Assembly (NCBI RefSeq): GCF_039994875.1
Contig: NZ_CP121196.1
Span: forward strand, 1,488,001-1,552,000
DNA from: Telmatobacter sp. DSM 110680
Lineage (GTDB): Bacteria; Acidobacteriota; Terriglobia; Terriglobales; Acidobacteriaceae
Direction: 5' to 3'
Length of the DNA: 64,000 bases
Part shown: positions 33,610-42,294 of the stretch, one piece after another
Numbering within the stretch: the stretch's first letter is position 1
Layout: each line of letters starts with the position of its first letter
Program-made: the position numbers and the translations under genes
The notes under the pieces: generated by a model
What the model was told of the DNA's origin: nothing
What the model saw: the letters and a program-made list of their open reading frames with translations, nothing else
The model's database searches: none

Positions 33610-34683
33610 TCACACCACAGGTACGCCCGCCGGTATCGGCGATGGCGGCAGCGGCTGCGGATATAACAAATCTCCTAGAACCTGGTAGCGTCCACCGTAG
33701 AACAGGATCGCGTACTCCCGCGTGCCCGTGCTCAGCGGGCCGCCCAGGCAGATGCTGGCTAGCAAGAAAAATCCAAACGCCACCAGCCCGAAGAAAACCT
33801 GCAGCATAATTCCAGCGACCGAAGCCGAGCCCGTCGAATCCGCAAACGCCGAATGAATTCCAAGCTCCATGCCTGCAACTGCTCCCGCCAGCACCAGGCC
33901 CGGAATCAGCAGAATCAGGAAAATCGCGATCCCCGCAACCATCGGCAGAATCAAGCGCAGCAGCGCGTATGCGAAGAACTGTCCCTTCTCCGCCGTGATC
34001 CTTGCCCACACTGAACTCCAAGCGTCGCTCGCCGAGGCATCTTCCAGCGCAAAGTGCGGCAACATCCAGTCGCGCAAAATAATGTCCAGCGCAATTCCGA
34101 GAACGACCAGCAGAAGAATAATCGGCACCAGGGGAAGAATCAGTCCCAGCAGCATCCCAATATTCGGATGACCGCCCGGCTGCATGTCGCGGAACAAACG
34201 CAAGAATCCCGCCACAAATGGAATCGAAATCAATCCCATCAGCAGAAGGAAACCCACTCCGACTCCAATATTCAGCCAGAAGAACCGCGATGCCTGCTCT
34301 TTATAAAGGTCCCAACCCGGCCTGATCATCTTGGTGTTATGCACCAGGCAATGGAAGAACGCAAACCGCAGCCGCGTGATCAGGTAAAACACCACCGCCG
34401 CAATCAACAGCACCAGCAGAAACGCCGCCACGCCTGCCGCAATCCATTGTGGCGGAATATCCCTCAAAGAATGGATCATCGGCCCGCGCCCCAATGAAGA
34501 ACCGCCGCCACCGCCGCTGCGCGATGACGAACCCCGGAAATTGCTCCCCAGTCCTTCCGTAACTAAAGCCACAAGCCCTAGCTTCAGAAACGTCCCCCAG
34601 CTGAACGGCCTGAAGAGAAATGCCTTGGTGCGTTCAACAGCAGGAGTGATGGCATCTGCAGCAGAAATGGCGCGCATAAACAT
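33610..34683 (-). CDS. Multi-pass membrane protein of unknown function
   Basis: 357 residues. The N terminus (SAADAITPAVERTKAFLFRPFSWGTFLKLGLVA) and a Gly/Ser loop (SSRSGGGGGSSLGRG) precede about seven hydrophobic segments, including WIAAGVAAFLLVLLIAAVVF and LILPLVPIILLLVVLGIAL. FALEDASASDAWSSVWARI is a conserved-looking cytosolic turn of the kind seen in glycerophosphodiester/DUF-type membrane proteins. Function unknown. It lies between the 50-residue membrane protein gene and the GH3 gene, separated from the latter by dispersed repeats. Confidence 0.72.
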   Translation of the reverse strand: MFMRAISAADAITPAVERTKAFLFRPFSWGTFLKLGLVALVTEGLGSNFRGSSSRSGGGGGSSLGRGPMIHSLRDIPPQWIAAGVAAFLLVLLIAAVVFYLITRLRFAFFHCLVHNTKMIRPGWDLYKEQASRFFWLNIGVGVGFLLLMGLISIPFVAGFLRLFRDMQPGGHPNIGMLLGLILPLVPIILLLVVLGIALDIILRDWMLPHFALEDASASDAWSSVWARITAEKGQFFAYALLRLILPMVAGIAIFLILLIPGLVLAGAVAGMELGIHSAFADSTGSASVAGIMLQVFFGLVAFGFFLLASICLGGPLSTGTREYAILFYGGRYQVLGDLLYPQPLPPSPIPAGVPVV

Positions 34684-34755
34684 GACCTTTCAGGGAAACC
34701 AGCCTACCACGAAGACTACGCAAATCGAACATCCCCAGTTCCAATCTCGGGGCTC

Positions 34756-34820
34756 GTCATCATGAGCGAAGTCGAAGGACCTACTCTTGCTCTTCGCCTC
34801 GAATACCTCGGACCATCGTT
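34756..34820 (+). repeat. TCATCCTGAGC-type repeat with CTCGGACCATCGTT element
   Basis: TCATCATGAGCGAAGTCGAA and GGACC at 34756-34781, then CTCGGACCATCGTT at 34807. Just beyond the GH3 stop codon. Confidence 0.55.
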
Positions 34821-34825
34821 AAAAG

Positions 34826-37105
34826 CTAGAAAGAAACCCCCTCCTCCAACGCCAAATCCCGAGAAGATCCTCCCACCCGGAAAACGTACTTCCCGGGAAC
34901 CAGCTTCCACCCATCCGCAGCCTCATCAAAAACCTCAAGCCGTTCCCGCCCAACCGCAACCGAAACCTGCTTTGACTCCCCGGCGCCCAGATCGACACGC
35001 GTCCATCCCACCAGCCGCTTCGGAGGCTCACCCGCCGCATCCGGCAACGAAGCATAAACCTGCGCCGTCTCCGTCCCCGCGCGCTTACCCGTGTTCTTAA
35101 CGGTGAACGTTACCGAGGTAGAATTCCCAGCCGTCACCGATAGTCCGGAATAAGCAAACGTCGTGTACGAAAGCCCAAAACCAAACGGAAAAAGCACCGG
35201 CTTCTTTTCCGCGTCGTACCACTTGTAGCCCACCTTCAATCCTTCGTCGTAGTTCACATCAAACGACGGCCCAATCTTCATGAAGACGCCCACCAGCCCC
35301 GGAAATCCCGCCAGATGCTGCACCGGATGATTCGCATCCACAGCCGGCTGATTCACGTGTACCGGATGCGGCAGATCCGCTTCGCTCCTCGGAAAAGTGA
35401 GAGGGAGTTTCCCCGAAGGATTCACGCTACCGAACAAAACATTGGCAATCGCTTCCGATCCGCGAATCCCCGGGTACCATGCTTCAACCACCGCACTCAC
35501 CTTGTCGATCCACGGCATCAGCACCGCGCCGCCAGTCTCCAGCACCACAAGCGTGTGCGGATTGGCCGCAGCCACAGCCTCAATCAATGCATCCTGCTTG
35601 TCCGGCAGCGAAAGATCCTTCAGGTCCATGCCCTCCGATTCATGCTGCACCGCAAACACAATCGCAACCTGCGATGCTTTCGCCAGCGCAGCAGCAGACG
35701 CCACATCCGTGCCCGGGTCGAACTTCACCTGCGCACCAGCCGCTTTCTCGCGAAGCCCCTTCAGCGGAGCAGAGCGCTGGTACACCGACTCTAGAAAAAC
35801 CGACAGCGGATTATTGGCAATCTCCGGCGGCGGAGGTACAGGATTGCCTCCAGCCGGTGATACCTGCGAAGACCCCCCTCCCGACATCACTCCCACATCG
35901 GCATGTCCCCCAATTACCGCGATCGACTTGATGCTCGCTGCGTTCAATGGCAACTGGCTGCGCTCGTTCTTCAGCAACACCGCAGCCTTCTCTTCTATCT
36001 TTTGCGCGACTTCAAACCCGCGCATTACATCCGGCGACTGTGCCTTCGCAGGATTATCGACAATTCCCGAATCGAATTCGGTCCGCAGAATGCGATGCAC
36101 CATGTCATTCAGCCTCGCCGTCGGCACCTCGCCGCTCTCCACAGCCTTCTTCAACGGCGCGCCGAAGGAATCGTTGCCGGGCATTTCGATATCGAGACCC
36201 GCCAGCGCAGCCTTCACCGTGCTTTGCGTTCCTCCCCAGTCGGAAATCACAAATCCCTTGAATCCGAAATCCTTCTTCAGAACATCGCTCAGCGTGTACT
36301 CGTTTTCGCAGGCATGAACCCCGTTGATCTCGTTGTAAGCGCACATCACTGCGCCCGCGCCGGAATCCTTCAACGCAATCTGAAACGCCAGCAGATCGCT
36401 CTCCCGCATCGCGCGCTTGCCGATGATCGAGTTTGCCGTGTACCGGCCCTCATCCTGGTCATTCACCGCAAAGTGCTTCAAGTCCGTGATCAGGTGCAGC
36501 GCCTTCTCCGCTTTCAGTTCCTGTCCAGCCAGCGTTCCGGCCAGCAGCGGATCTTCGCCCTTGTACTCGAACGTGCGTCCATTGCGCGGCTCTCGAATCA
36601 GGTTGATCCCCGAGCCCAGCGACATGTTGAACCCGATCGATCGCAGTTCGTTCCCGATCATGGTTCCGGTCTCATACGACAGCGCAGGATCCCACGTGGC
36701 CGCCATCGCCTCACCTGACGGCAGCGCCGTCGCATAGCGCCCCTTCGCGCCCGCTCCCGAAATCCCAACTACAGAATCGGACATCTGCAGGTCAGGAATA
36801 TCGAGCCGCTGAATCCCCGGAATAAAGCCGAGACTCGAAATCGCCCGCGTCCCCGGGCCCGACTCCGGTGGCACCACCGTAGCCAGCCATCCCAGCCCGT
36901 GCAGCAGTTGGATCTTTTCATCCAGCGTCATTTCCTTGATCACCAGGTCAGCGCGCGCATCCGGCGAAAGGCTGGTGTCGGACCACGCATGGTGCCGCGA
37001 CTGTGGCATCCCCGGCATCTGGCCGCACGTGTATCTGCCCGCAATCAGCGCGATCAAAATTCCGAATAAAAAAGCGAAATACCGATTGAGTATCTGTTTC
37101 ATCAA
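34826..37105 (-). CDS. Secreted GH3 beta-glucosidase
   Basis: 759 residues. An N-terminal hydrophobic signal (RYFAFLFGILIALIAG) is followed by the (beta/alpha)8 domain (MTLDEKIQLLHG, LKHFAVNDQDEGRYTANS), nucleophile Asp289 in GFVISDWGGT, the alpha/beta sandwich domain (AVIGGHADVGVMSGGGSSQ, carrying the likely acid/base region near HESEGMDL) and a C-terminal fibronectin-III-like domain (VTFTVKNTGKRAGTETAQVY). The enzyme removes terminal beta-linked glucose and would finish oligosaccharides released by endoglycosidases such as the GH44 protein in this window. It stands alone. Confidence 0.93.
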   Translation of the reverse strand: MMKQILNRYFAFLFGILIALIAGRYTCGQMPGMPQSRHHAWSDTSLSPDARADLVIKEMTLDEKIQLLHGLGWLATVVPPESGPGTRAISSLGFIPGIQRLDIPDLQMSDSVVGISGAGAKGRYATALPSGEAMAATWDPALSYETGTMIGNELRSIGFNMSLGSGINLIREPRNGRTFEYKGEDPLLAGTLAGQELKAEKALHLITDLKHFAVNDQDEGRYTANSIIGKRAMRESDLLAFQIALKDSGAGAVMCAYNEINGVHACENEYTLSDVLKKDFGFKGFVISDWGGTQSTVKAALAGLDIEMPGNDSFGAPLKKAVESGEVPTARLNDMVHRILRTEFDSGIVDNPAKAQSPDVMRGFEVAQKIEEKAAVLLKNERSQLPLNAASIKSIAVIGGHADVGVMSGGGSSQVSPAGGNPVPPPPEIANNPLSVFLESVYQRSAPLKGLREKAAGAQVKFDPGTDVASAAALAKASQVAIVFAVQHESEGMDLKDLSLPDKQDALIEAVAAANPHTLVVLETGGAVLMPWIDKVSAVVEAWYPGIRGSEAIANVLFGSVNPSGKLPLTFPRSEADLPHPVHVNQPAVDANHPVQHLAGFPGLVGVFMKIGPSFDVNYDEGLKVGYKWYDAEKKPVLFPFGFGLSYTTFAYSGLSVTAGNSTSVTFTVKNTGKRAGTETAQVYASLPDAAGEPPKRLVGWTRVDLGAGESKQVSVAVGRERLEVFDEAADGWKLVPGKYVFRVGGSSRDLALEEGVSF

Positions 37106-37493
37106 TTCGTCCTTACGTGCGGCGCGAGTTGCGCCAGATCATCACCTGAAACAATAACCCCTGGCCGCCGGTTCACGCGCCGTGCGCATACCTCTGATGC
37201 AAGGCCCTGTAATTCAAAACAGATACCGTCGTTCCGAACTAAGCCGAGGAACCAGCAGTTGCCCTTCGCATCAATTAGCGCCACCCTCGGGTGCCCCATC
37301 CATGCCGCAGCTTCATCGCGGCATGGGTGGGAAAGCACAGACCTAACTCCACGCTCTAATGATTCCGAGCGAAGTCGAGGAATCTGAAGGCTGCCTTTGC
37401 ATCGATCAGCACCACTGCGTTCCCCGGCCATGACGAAGAGCGATCCACGAATCATCTGCCCTGCTGAATACAATTTGATATCGAGGTGTAACG
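37106..37493. other. Divergent intergenic region filled by repeat elements
   Basis: 388 bp between the GH3 gene and an uncharacterised gene. Most of 37233-37410 consists of composite-repeat modules (annotated separately). The minus-strand open frame crossing it is non-coding in composition. Confidence 0.6.
37233..37410 (+). repeat. Composite dispersed repeat, copy C, plus an extra module
   Basis: A diverged module 1 (GAACTAAGCCGAGGAACC) at about 37236, the spacer CAGTTGCCCTTCGCATCAA, then module 2 from GGGTGCCCCATCC at 37289 to GGTGGGAAAGCAC at 37337. The stem CCCATCCATGCCGC / GCGGCATGGGTGGG pairs over 14 positions with one G-T wobble. A second module 1 (CCGAGCGAAGTCGAGGAATC) and spacer start again at about 37365. 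Confidence 0.72.
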
Positions 37494-38435
37494 ATGGGCG
37501 TCTGGGCAACAGGCCTCTACAGTGGAGATTTCGCGCTCGACCTACGCAGTACCATCGCCGCCGTTGCCAAGTTGCCTTTCGACAACGATCGTCTCGTCGA
37601 TATCCTCTGTGAAAGCGAAGCCGCAGCCGCACGCAACCCCAATGATACCGACCATGCAACATTCTGGCTGGTCGTAGCAGATCAGTTCGCGAAACGCGGC
37701 ATTCAAAGCGATCGTGCACAAAAAACGGCGCTTCAGATCATCGATTCCGGCAGCGACCTCCAAACCCTTGAGAAACTCGGCATGAAGGCACCAGACCTGC
37801 GCAAGCGGAAAAAAGTTTTGGAAGAGGTGCGTCAACGTATTCTCTCTCCGCAAATAAGATCCACGCCGCGCGAAGTTTTAAAGGCGCCCCAGACCTTGCT
37901 CATGCACACCGGTGATGTCCTCGTGTATCCAACCTTCGGCGGCCGGTGCCGCAATCCCTACTTCGTTGATCAGAACAAGGACCGCATGGGTACAGCCACC
38001 CCGTCATGGCAACCGGACAGCTGGTCGGCGATGGTCATCGTCGATTCCGGACGCGCATTTGATTTCCTCGCGTGGTATCGCCCTCTGACGCTGATACACG
38101 CGGTCGCCGAGAAGCCCACCCTATACCCCCTGCAAGAAGAGCGGCTCTGGTGTCTGGCGAGACCCGGCACATCGACCTCATCGCACTTCAAGCGGATGGG
38201 AATCGAAAAAATCGGAGCAGTCGCCATCGACCGCGAAAAACTCACAAAATGTCTTGGTGAAATGCGTCCAGGGATATCCGCCGCCGTTTCCGACATCTCC
38301 CTTGCCAACCAACTAAGCGTCGGCCCCTACAGTTCGAAAGCGCGATTAGGCGAACCAGGTAATCTCGCCAGCATCAAGCCCGGAAGACCATTTCCAACGA
38401 TTCTCGGCCTGCGCCAGATCTTAGCGGACGCGTAG
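37494..38435 (+). CDS. Uncharacterised protein with DUF4259-like N terminus
   Basis: 313 residues, soluble. The first 80 residues (MGVWATGLYSGDFALDLR, LVDILCESEAAAARNPNDTDHATFWLVVADQF) resemble the start of DUF4259-type proteins: MGxWxxGLYxxDxAxDxR followed by a helical repeat. The second half (LLMHTGDVLVYPTFGGRCRNPYF, DRMGTATPSWQPDSWSAMVIVDSG) is beta-rich and looks like an immunity-protein-like or SH3-like domain. No toxin gene is near. The function is unknown. The ATG at 37494 follows the repeat region with GAGGTG upstream. Confidence 0.65.
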   Translation: MGVWATGLYSGDFALDLRSTIAAVAKLPFDNDRLVDILCESEAAAARNPNDTDHATFWLVVADQFAKRGIQSDRAQKTALQIIDSGSDLQTLEKLGMKAPDLRKRKKVLEEVRQRILSPQIRSTPREVLKAPQTLLMHTGDVLVYPTFGGRCRNPYFVDQNKDRMGTATPSWQPDSWSAMVIVDSGRAFDFLAWYRPLTLIHAVAEKPTLYPLQEERLWCLARPGTSTSSHFKRMGIEKIGAVAIDREKLTKCLGEMRPGISAAVSDISLANQLSVGPYSSKARLGEPGNLASIKPGRPFPTILGLRQILADA

Positions 38436-38546
38436 CCGCGCACAACTGAAGCCGACCGAATGCCCGCTGTTCTTTGAGGGGCAGCCTCAGGGAATGACTT
38501 TTCGTCAGGCCGAAATCAGCACGAGGCAAGATGGGCTTTAGCCCCC

Positions 38547-39899
38547 TTAGAAAGCAACCACCACACGCTGCTCCGCCCACCAGGCACCGAACTTGTCCAT
38601 TGCCCGCTCGCACACCATCCGGTGCCGTTCTTTCTTGTCCCGCACCTTCTTGCGAACCTCTTCTTCCAGCGGCTCCAGCAAGTCGAACGTGATATTCGCA
38701 GGTTGAAAGTCCTTCGCATCCGCATGTGTGATGTAGTGCACCAGCGACCCCAGCGCCGTTCCTCGCGGCACTGCCGCAGGCTCATGTCCACTCGCCAGCG
38801 CGCCAGCATAAATCCCCGCCAGCATCCCCGTTGCAATCGATTCCGTGTACCCCTCCACGCCTGAAATCTGTCCCGCAAAAACAATCCGCGGTTCGCGCTT
38901 CAAGCGCAGAAATTCATCCAGCAACACCGGCGCGCAGATATACGTGTTGCGATGGATCTGTCCGTAGCGCAAAAACTTTGCGTTTTCCAGTCCCGGAATC
39001 AGCCGCAACACGCGCGCCTGCTCGCCAAACTTCAAGTGATTCTGAAAGCCGACAAGGTTGTAACTGTCCGCGCGGACATTCTCCTTGCGCAGTTGCACCA
39101 CCGCCCAAGGTCGCATCCCGGTCCTCGGATCGCGCAATCCCACCGGCTTCATCGGCCCAAACCGCAGCGTGTCGCGTCCCCGCGTAGCCAGCACTTCAAT
39201 CGGCAGACATCCCTCGAAGTAGTCGAGGTTTTCCCACTCTTTACTTTCCGCTGCTTCCGCCGCCAGCAGCGCATCCAGAAAGCGGTCATACTCAGCGCGA
39301 TCCATCGGGCAATTGATGTAGTCCGCCGTGCCCTTGTCCCACCGGGCTGCGAAATACACCCGCTCCATATCAATTGACTCCGCATCCACAATCGGCGAAA
39401 TCGAATCGTAAAACGCCAGGTGCCCCGCGCCCGTGATCCGCTGAATTTCCTCGCTGAACGCGCCAGAAGTCAGAGGCCCTGTTGCCACAATGGTCAGCTC
39501 ATAATCATCCGATTCCAGCCGCGTCACTTCTTCGCGAATCACGTGGATCGCCGGCTCGTTCGCAATCGCTTCCGCAATCCGTCTTGAAAACTCCACGCGA
39601 TCCACTGCCAGCGCGTGTCCCGCCGGAACCGCCGTCTCATCCGCAATCTTCAACAGTGCCGAACCTGCGCGCCGCATCTCCTGCTTCAGCAGCCATGGCG
39701 CCGTGTTCGGCGATTCGCTCTTCAGGGAGTTTGAACACACCAGCTCGCCAAACTCAGTCGTCTGGTGCGCCGGAGTGAGCCGAGGTTTCCCGTCCACCAT
39801 CGCGCGCATCTCGTAGAGATCCACTTTGCAGCCCATGCGCGCTGCCGTCAGCGCCGCCTCTGGTCCCGCAAGTCCTCCGCCAATCACGCGAATTTTCAT
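38547..39899 (-). CDS. trmFO: tRNA m5U54 methyltransferase, folate/FAD-dependent TrmFO
   Basis: 450-residue cytosolic flavoenzyme that makes ribothymidine at position 54 of tRNA with methylenetetrahydrofolate as carbon donor. The N-terminal GGGLAGPEAALTAARMG dinucleotide fold, the catalytic-type Cys55 in GELVCSNSLKSE and the C-terminal GQISGVEGYTES signature are all present. Length is standard. It overlaps the upstream GNAT gene by 4 bp (stop/start ATGA), which suggests translational coupling. Confidence 0.95.
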   Translation of the reverse strand: MKIRVIGGGLAGPEAALTAARMGCKVDLYEMRAMVDGKPRLTPAHQTTEFGELVCSNSLKSESPNTAPWLLKQEMRRAGSALLKIADETAVPAGHALAVDRVEFSRRIAEAIANEPAIHVIREEVTRLESDDYELTIVATGPLTSGAFSEEIQRITGAGHLAFYDSISPIVDAESIDMERVYFAARWDKGTADYINCPMDRAEYDRFLDALLAAEAAESKEWENLDYFEGCLPIEVLATRGRDTLRFGPMKPVGLRDPRTGMRPWAVVQLRKENVRADSYNLVGFQNHLKFGEQARVLRLIPGLENAKFLRYGQIHRNTYICAPVLLDEFLRLKREPRIVFAGQISGVEGYTESIATGMLAGIYAGALASGHEPAAVPRGTALGSLVHYITHADAKDFQPANITFDLLEPLEEEVRKKVRDKKERHRMVCERAMDKFGAWWAEQRVVVAF

Positions 39900-40402
39900 C
39901 GCGCCGGCTCCTCATCTCCAGCTAGCCGCCGCAGAGCCTCTCCGCTCATGCGCACATTCCGCCACGTGTCCAGAAAATCCGCCCCCATTGCTCGATAGAA
40001 CTCAATTGCCGGCGTATTCCAGTCCAGTACTTCCCAACCCAGCCGCGGACAATCCTTCTCTACGGCGATCGCCGCCACCTTGCGCAATAGCGCTTTGCCG
40101 ATTCCGCGCCCGCGCATCTCCGGCAGCACAAACAAATCCTCCAGGTACACGCCCGGCCGCCCCAGCCACGTCGAGTAGCTGTAAAAGCACAGAGCAAAGC
40201 CAGCCGGAATCCCGTCAAGTTCAGCGATCAGACACCAATAGTAGGGGTTCGGCCCGAATCCGTCGCGCAACAGGTCTGCCGCCGTGGCCGACACCGCGTC
40301 CGGTTCGCGCTCGTATTTGGCCAGTGCACGAATAAACTCAAGAATCTGCGGCACATCCTCCTCTACCGCCGGGCGAATCGAAAGCCCCTCGCTGGCACTC
40401 AT
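39896..40402 (-). CDS. GNAT N-acetyltransferase, diamine acetyltransferase-like
   Basis: 168 residues in one GNAT fold. Key blocks are IRPAVEEDVPQILEFIRALAKYEREPD, FYSYSTWLGRPGVYLEDLFVLPEMRGRGIGKALLRKV (the R/Q-x-x-G-x-G/A acetyl-CoA loop is RGRGIG) and LDWNTPAIEFYRAMGA. This is the pattern of spermidine/diamine acetyltransferase-like enzymes, though substrate is not provable. The start at 40402 (MSASEG) fits the domain better than the earlier ATG at 40426. It is upstream of and overlaps trmFO. Confidence 0.88.
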   Translation of the reverse strand: MSASEGLSIRPAVEEDVPQILEFIRALAKYEREPDAVSATAADLLRDGFGPNPYYWCLIAELDGIPAGFALCFYSYSTWLGRPGVYLEDLFVLPEMRGRGIGKALLRKVAAIAVEKDCPRLGWEVLDWNTPAIEFYRAMGADFLDTWRNVRMSGEALRRLAGDEEPAR

Positions 40403-40818
40403 GCTTCCACTTTTCTCCTTGCACATGTTTGTATTCTAGGGTGTGACGCAGGCCACACGCGCACCCCAAGCCGTCAATCTAACATCAACTTCAGCTTCGC
40501 CCCCGGCTGTCATTCCGGTTCGACGGTCTTCCGGCCTTGTGCTTAAGCATCCGTTGGATTTACCTTTGGTCGTGCCAGGCGGGCGCTCGCTGCCGCAGTA
40601 GTTCCTGCCGCAGCTTGCTCGTCGTAGCAATATTTTTTCGATTATCGATGTACCCGGCTATTCGCGACTGGACTAAGCTTTTATACCGTCAATCGCAGCG
40701 CCCCGAGCGCATCTAACCAGGAGCAGGTTCAAAGTCGTCGATGTGTGACATTCACGGAACCATTTTTCGATCGAGCACGCGGGCTGAACGGCTCGCCCAA
40801 GCTCCCAAGGAGAAGAAC
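40403..40818. other. 416-bp divergent intergenic region
   Basis: Between the GNAT gene (minus) and the TPR protein gene (plus). A weak -10-like TTATAC occurs near 40680 within CTTTTATACC. Apart from that I see no clear promoter, hairpin or gene. Confidence 0.4.
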
Positions 40819-42030
40819 ATGAAACGCACGATTTCGCTCTGGATCGGTATGCTGGCCCTCGCCGCTTTGCCCGCGCTCGCCCAGACTCCCGCGCCAGCTC
40901 AGACTCCCACGCCAGCCAATGTTGGACCCACCGGTAAGATTCATGGCCACGTGACTAACCCTACGGGTGCTTCCCAGGGCGGCGGCAACGTGACATTGAT
41001 GAATGGCTCAAAAGACGTGGCCAACTTTACCGTCGACGCTGACGGTAACTATGCCGGAACCGCGCCTCCGGGTAATTACACGATGATCTATCGCGCCGCC
41101 AACATGCCGCAGGACAAGCAAGCGGACAAGTTCGACAACATCAAGATCGTTGTCGGCCAGGACACAGTTGCCGATGACGACATGTCGCGCAAGGAATACG
41201 TCGATGCGCTCCCTGAAGAGACACGCAAGCAACTCGCTGACATGAAGGCGCACAACGCTGAGGCCCTCAAGGCTAACGCTGTCATCAAGACGCTGAATGC
41301 CGACCTTAAGACCGCCATGGCCGACATTCACGATGCCGATTCGGCCCGTGCCACTGCGGCACAGCAACTGGGAGCCTCCGCGTCGAAGACCGATATCGCT
41401 GCTAAAGAGACTGAGATCAAAAACGCGAAGTATACCGACATCGTTACGCTGATGGAAAAAGATACCCAGGCTCGGCCGACAGAGTCCGTGCTCTGGGCCT
41501 ATCTCGGCCAGGGCCAACTCGGCCTCAAGAAATACGATGACGCTGAAACTTCGTTCAAGAAGGCAGTTGACCTCGAATCCACCTCGAAGAAGCCGCGTCC
41601 AGAAATACAGGGACTGGCCAACTCCGGCCTCGGCGAAATCTATGCCCGGAACGGCAAGGTGCCTGAAGCCAAGGCAGCCTACGATGCCGCTGTCAAGGCA
41701 GACCCCACCAAGGCCAGCTTCTATTACAAGAATGAAGCCGTCATTTACTCACAGACCGGCAATGCTGAAGGTCAGGTTGCAGCCGCTGACCAGGCCATCG
41801 CCGCCAAGCCCGACGATCCGCTGCCCTACTACCTCAAGGGACAGGCCCTCATCACCAAGGCAACCGTTGACCCCAAGACGCAGCGCATCGTTCTGCCCGA
41901 AGGTTGCGGCGAAGCCTATCAGAAGTATCTGCAGCTTGATCCCACGGGGCCCTACGCCGCTGACGTTAAGGGCATCCTCGACTCAGCCGGTCAGAAGATC
42001 AACTCCAGCTACAAGGCCACTAAGAAGTAG
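40819..42030 (+). CDS. Exported TPR protein with carboxypeptidase-regulatory-like N-terminal domain
   Basis: 403 residues. Signal peptide RTISLWIGMLALAALPALAQ ends in a Pro/Thr linker. A beta-sandwich (KIHGHVTNPTGASQGGGNVTL to ~residue 110) of the carboxypeptidase-regulatory type precedes a helical section and four or more TPR-like repeats (LWAYLGQGQLGLKKYDDAE, LGEIYARNGKVPEAKAAY, YKNEAVIYSQTGNAEG, YLKGQALITKA). Such proteins act in envelope scaffolding. Start ATG at 40819 has AAGGAG upstream. An intrinsic-type hairpin follows the gene. It is separate from the CocE gene downstream. Confidence 0.85.
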   Translation: MKRTISLWIGMLALAALPALAQTPAPAQTPTPANVGPTGKIHGHVTNPTGASQGGGNVTLMNGSKDVANFTVDADGNYAGTAPPGNYTMIYRAANMPQDKQADKFDNIKIVVGQDTVADDDMSRKEYVDALPEETRKQLADMKAHNAEALKANAVIKTLNADLKTAMADIHDADSARATAAQQLGASASKTDIAAKETEIKNAKYTDIVTLMEKDTQARPTESVLWAYLGQGQLGLKKYDDAETSFKKAVDLESTSKKPRPEIQGLANSGLGEIYARNGKVPEAKAAYDAAVKADPTKASFYYKNEAVIYSQTGNAEGQVAAADQAIAAKPDDPLPYYLKGQALITKATVDPKTQRIVLPEGCGEAYQKYLQLDPTGPYAADVKGILDSAGQKINSSYKATKK

Positions 42031-42052
42031 TCCCGTATCCGAGTTTCATAAG

Positions 42053-42090
42053 AAGGGCGCACCCGCATCGGGCGCGCCCTTTTCTTCTTA
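42053..42090 (+). terminator. Rho-independent terminator after the TPR gene
   Basis: AAGGGCGC and GCGCCCTT flank the loop ACCCGCATCGGGC; the 3' arm runs into TTTCTTCTT. It is 22 bp beyond the stop codon. Confidence 0.8.
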
Positions 42091-42294
42091 TCCGTCCCCT
42101 TGAGCGAAGCCGAATGGGACCTGCTTCTCCTCACCATCAATTCCCGAAAAATGAGCACCAAAGAATTACGACACGGAGGGAGCAGTGGCCTTGAAGCCAC
42201 TCAATAACGCGCAAACCAACAATCGGTCTTTAGCCCTGCAACGCTGCGCATTTACAGTATTCTTGCTGCAAAGCGTTACCCCTTCGAGGTCACA

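Noticed and set aside
37102..37719. 205-residue minus-strand open frame
   Set aside because: Overlaps the real plus-strand gene at 37494 and the repeat array; composition is Arg/Cys-rich as in antisense shadows.
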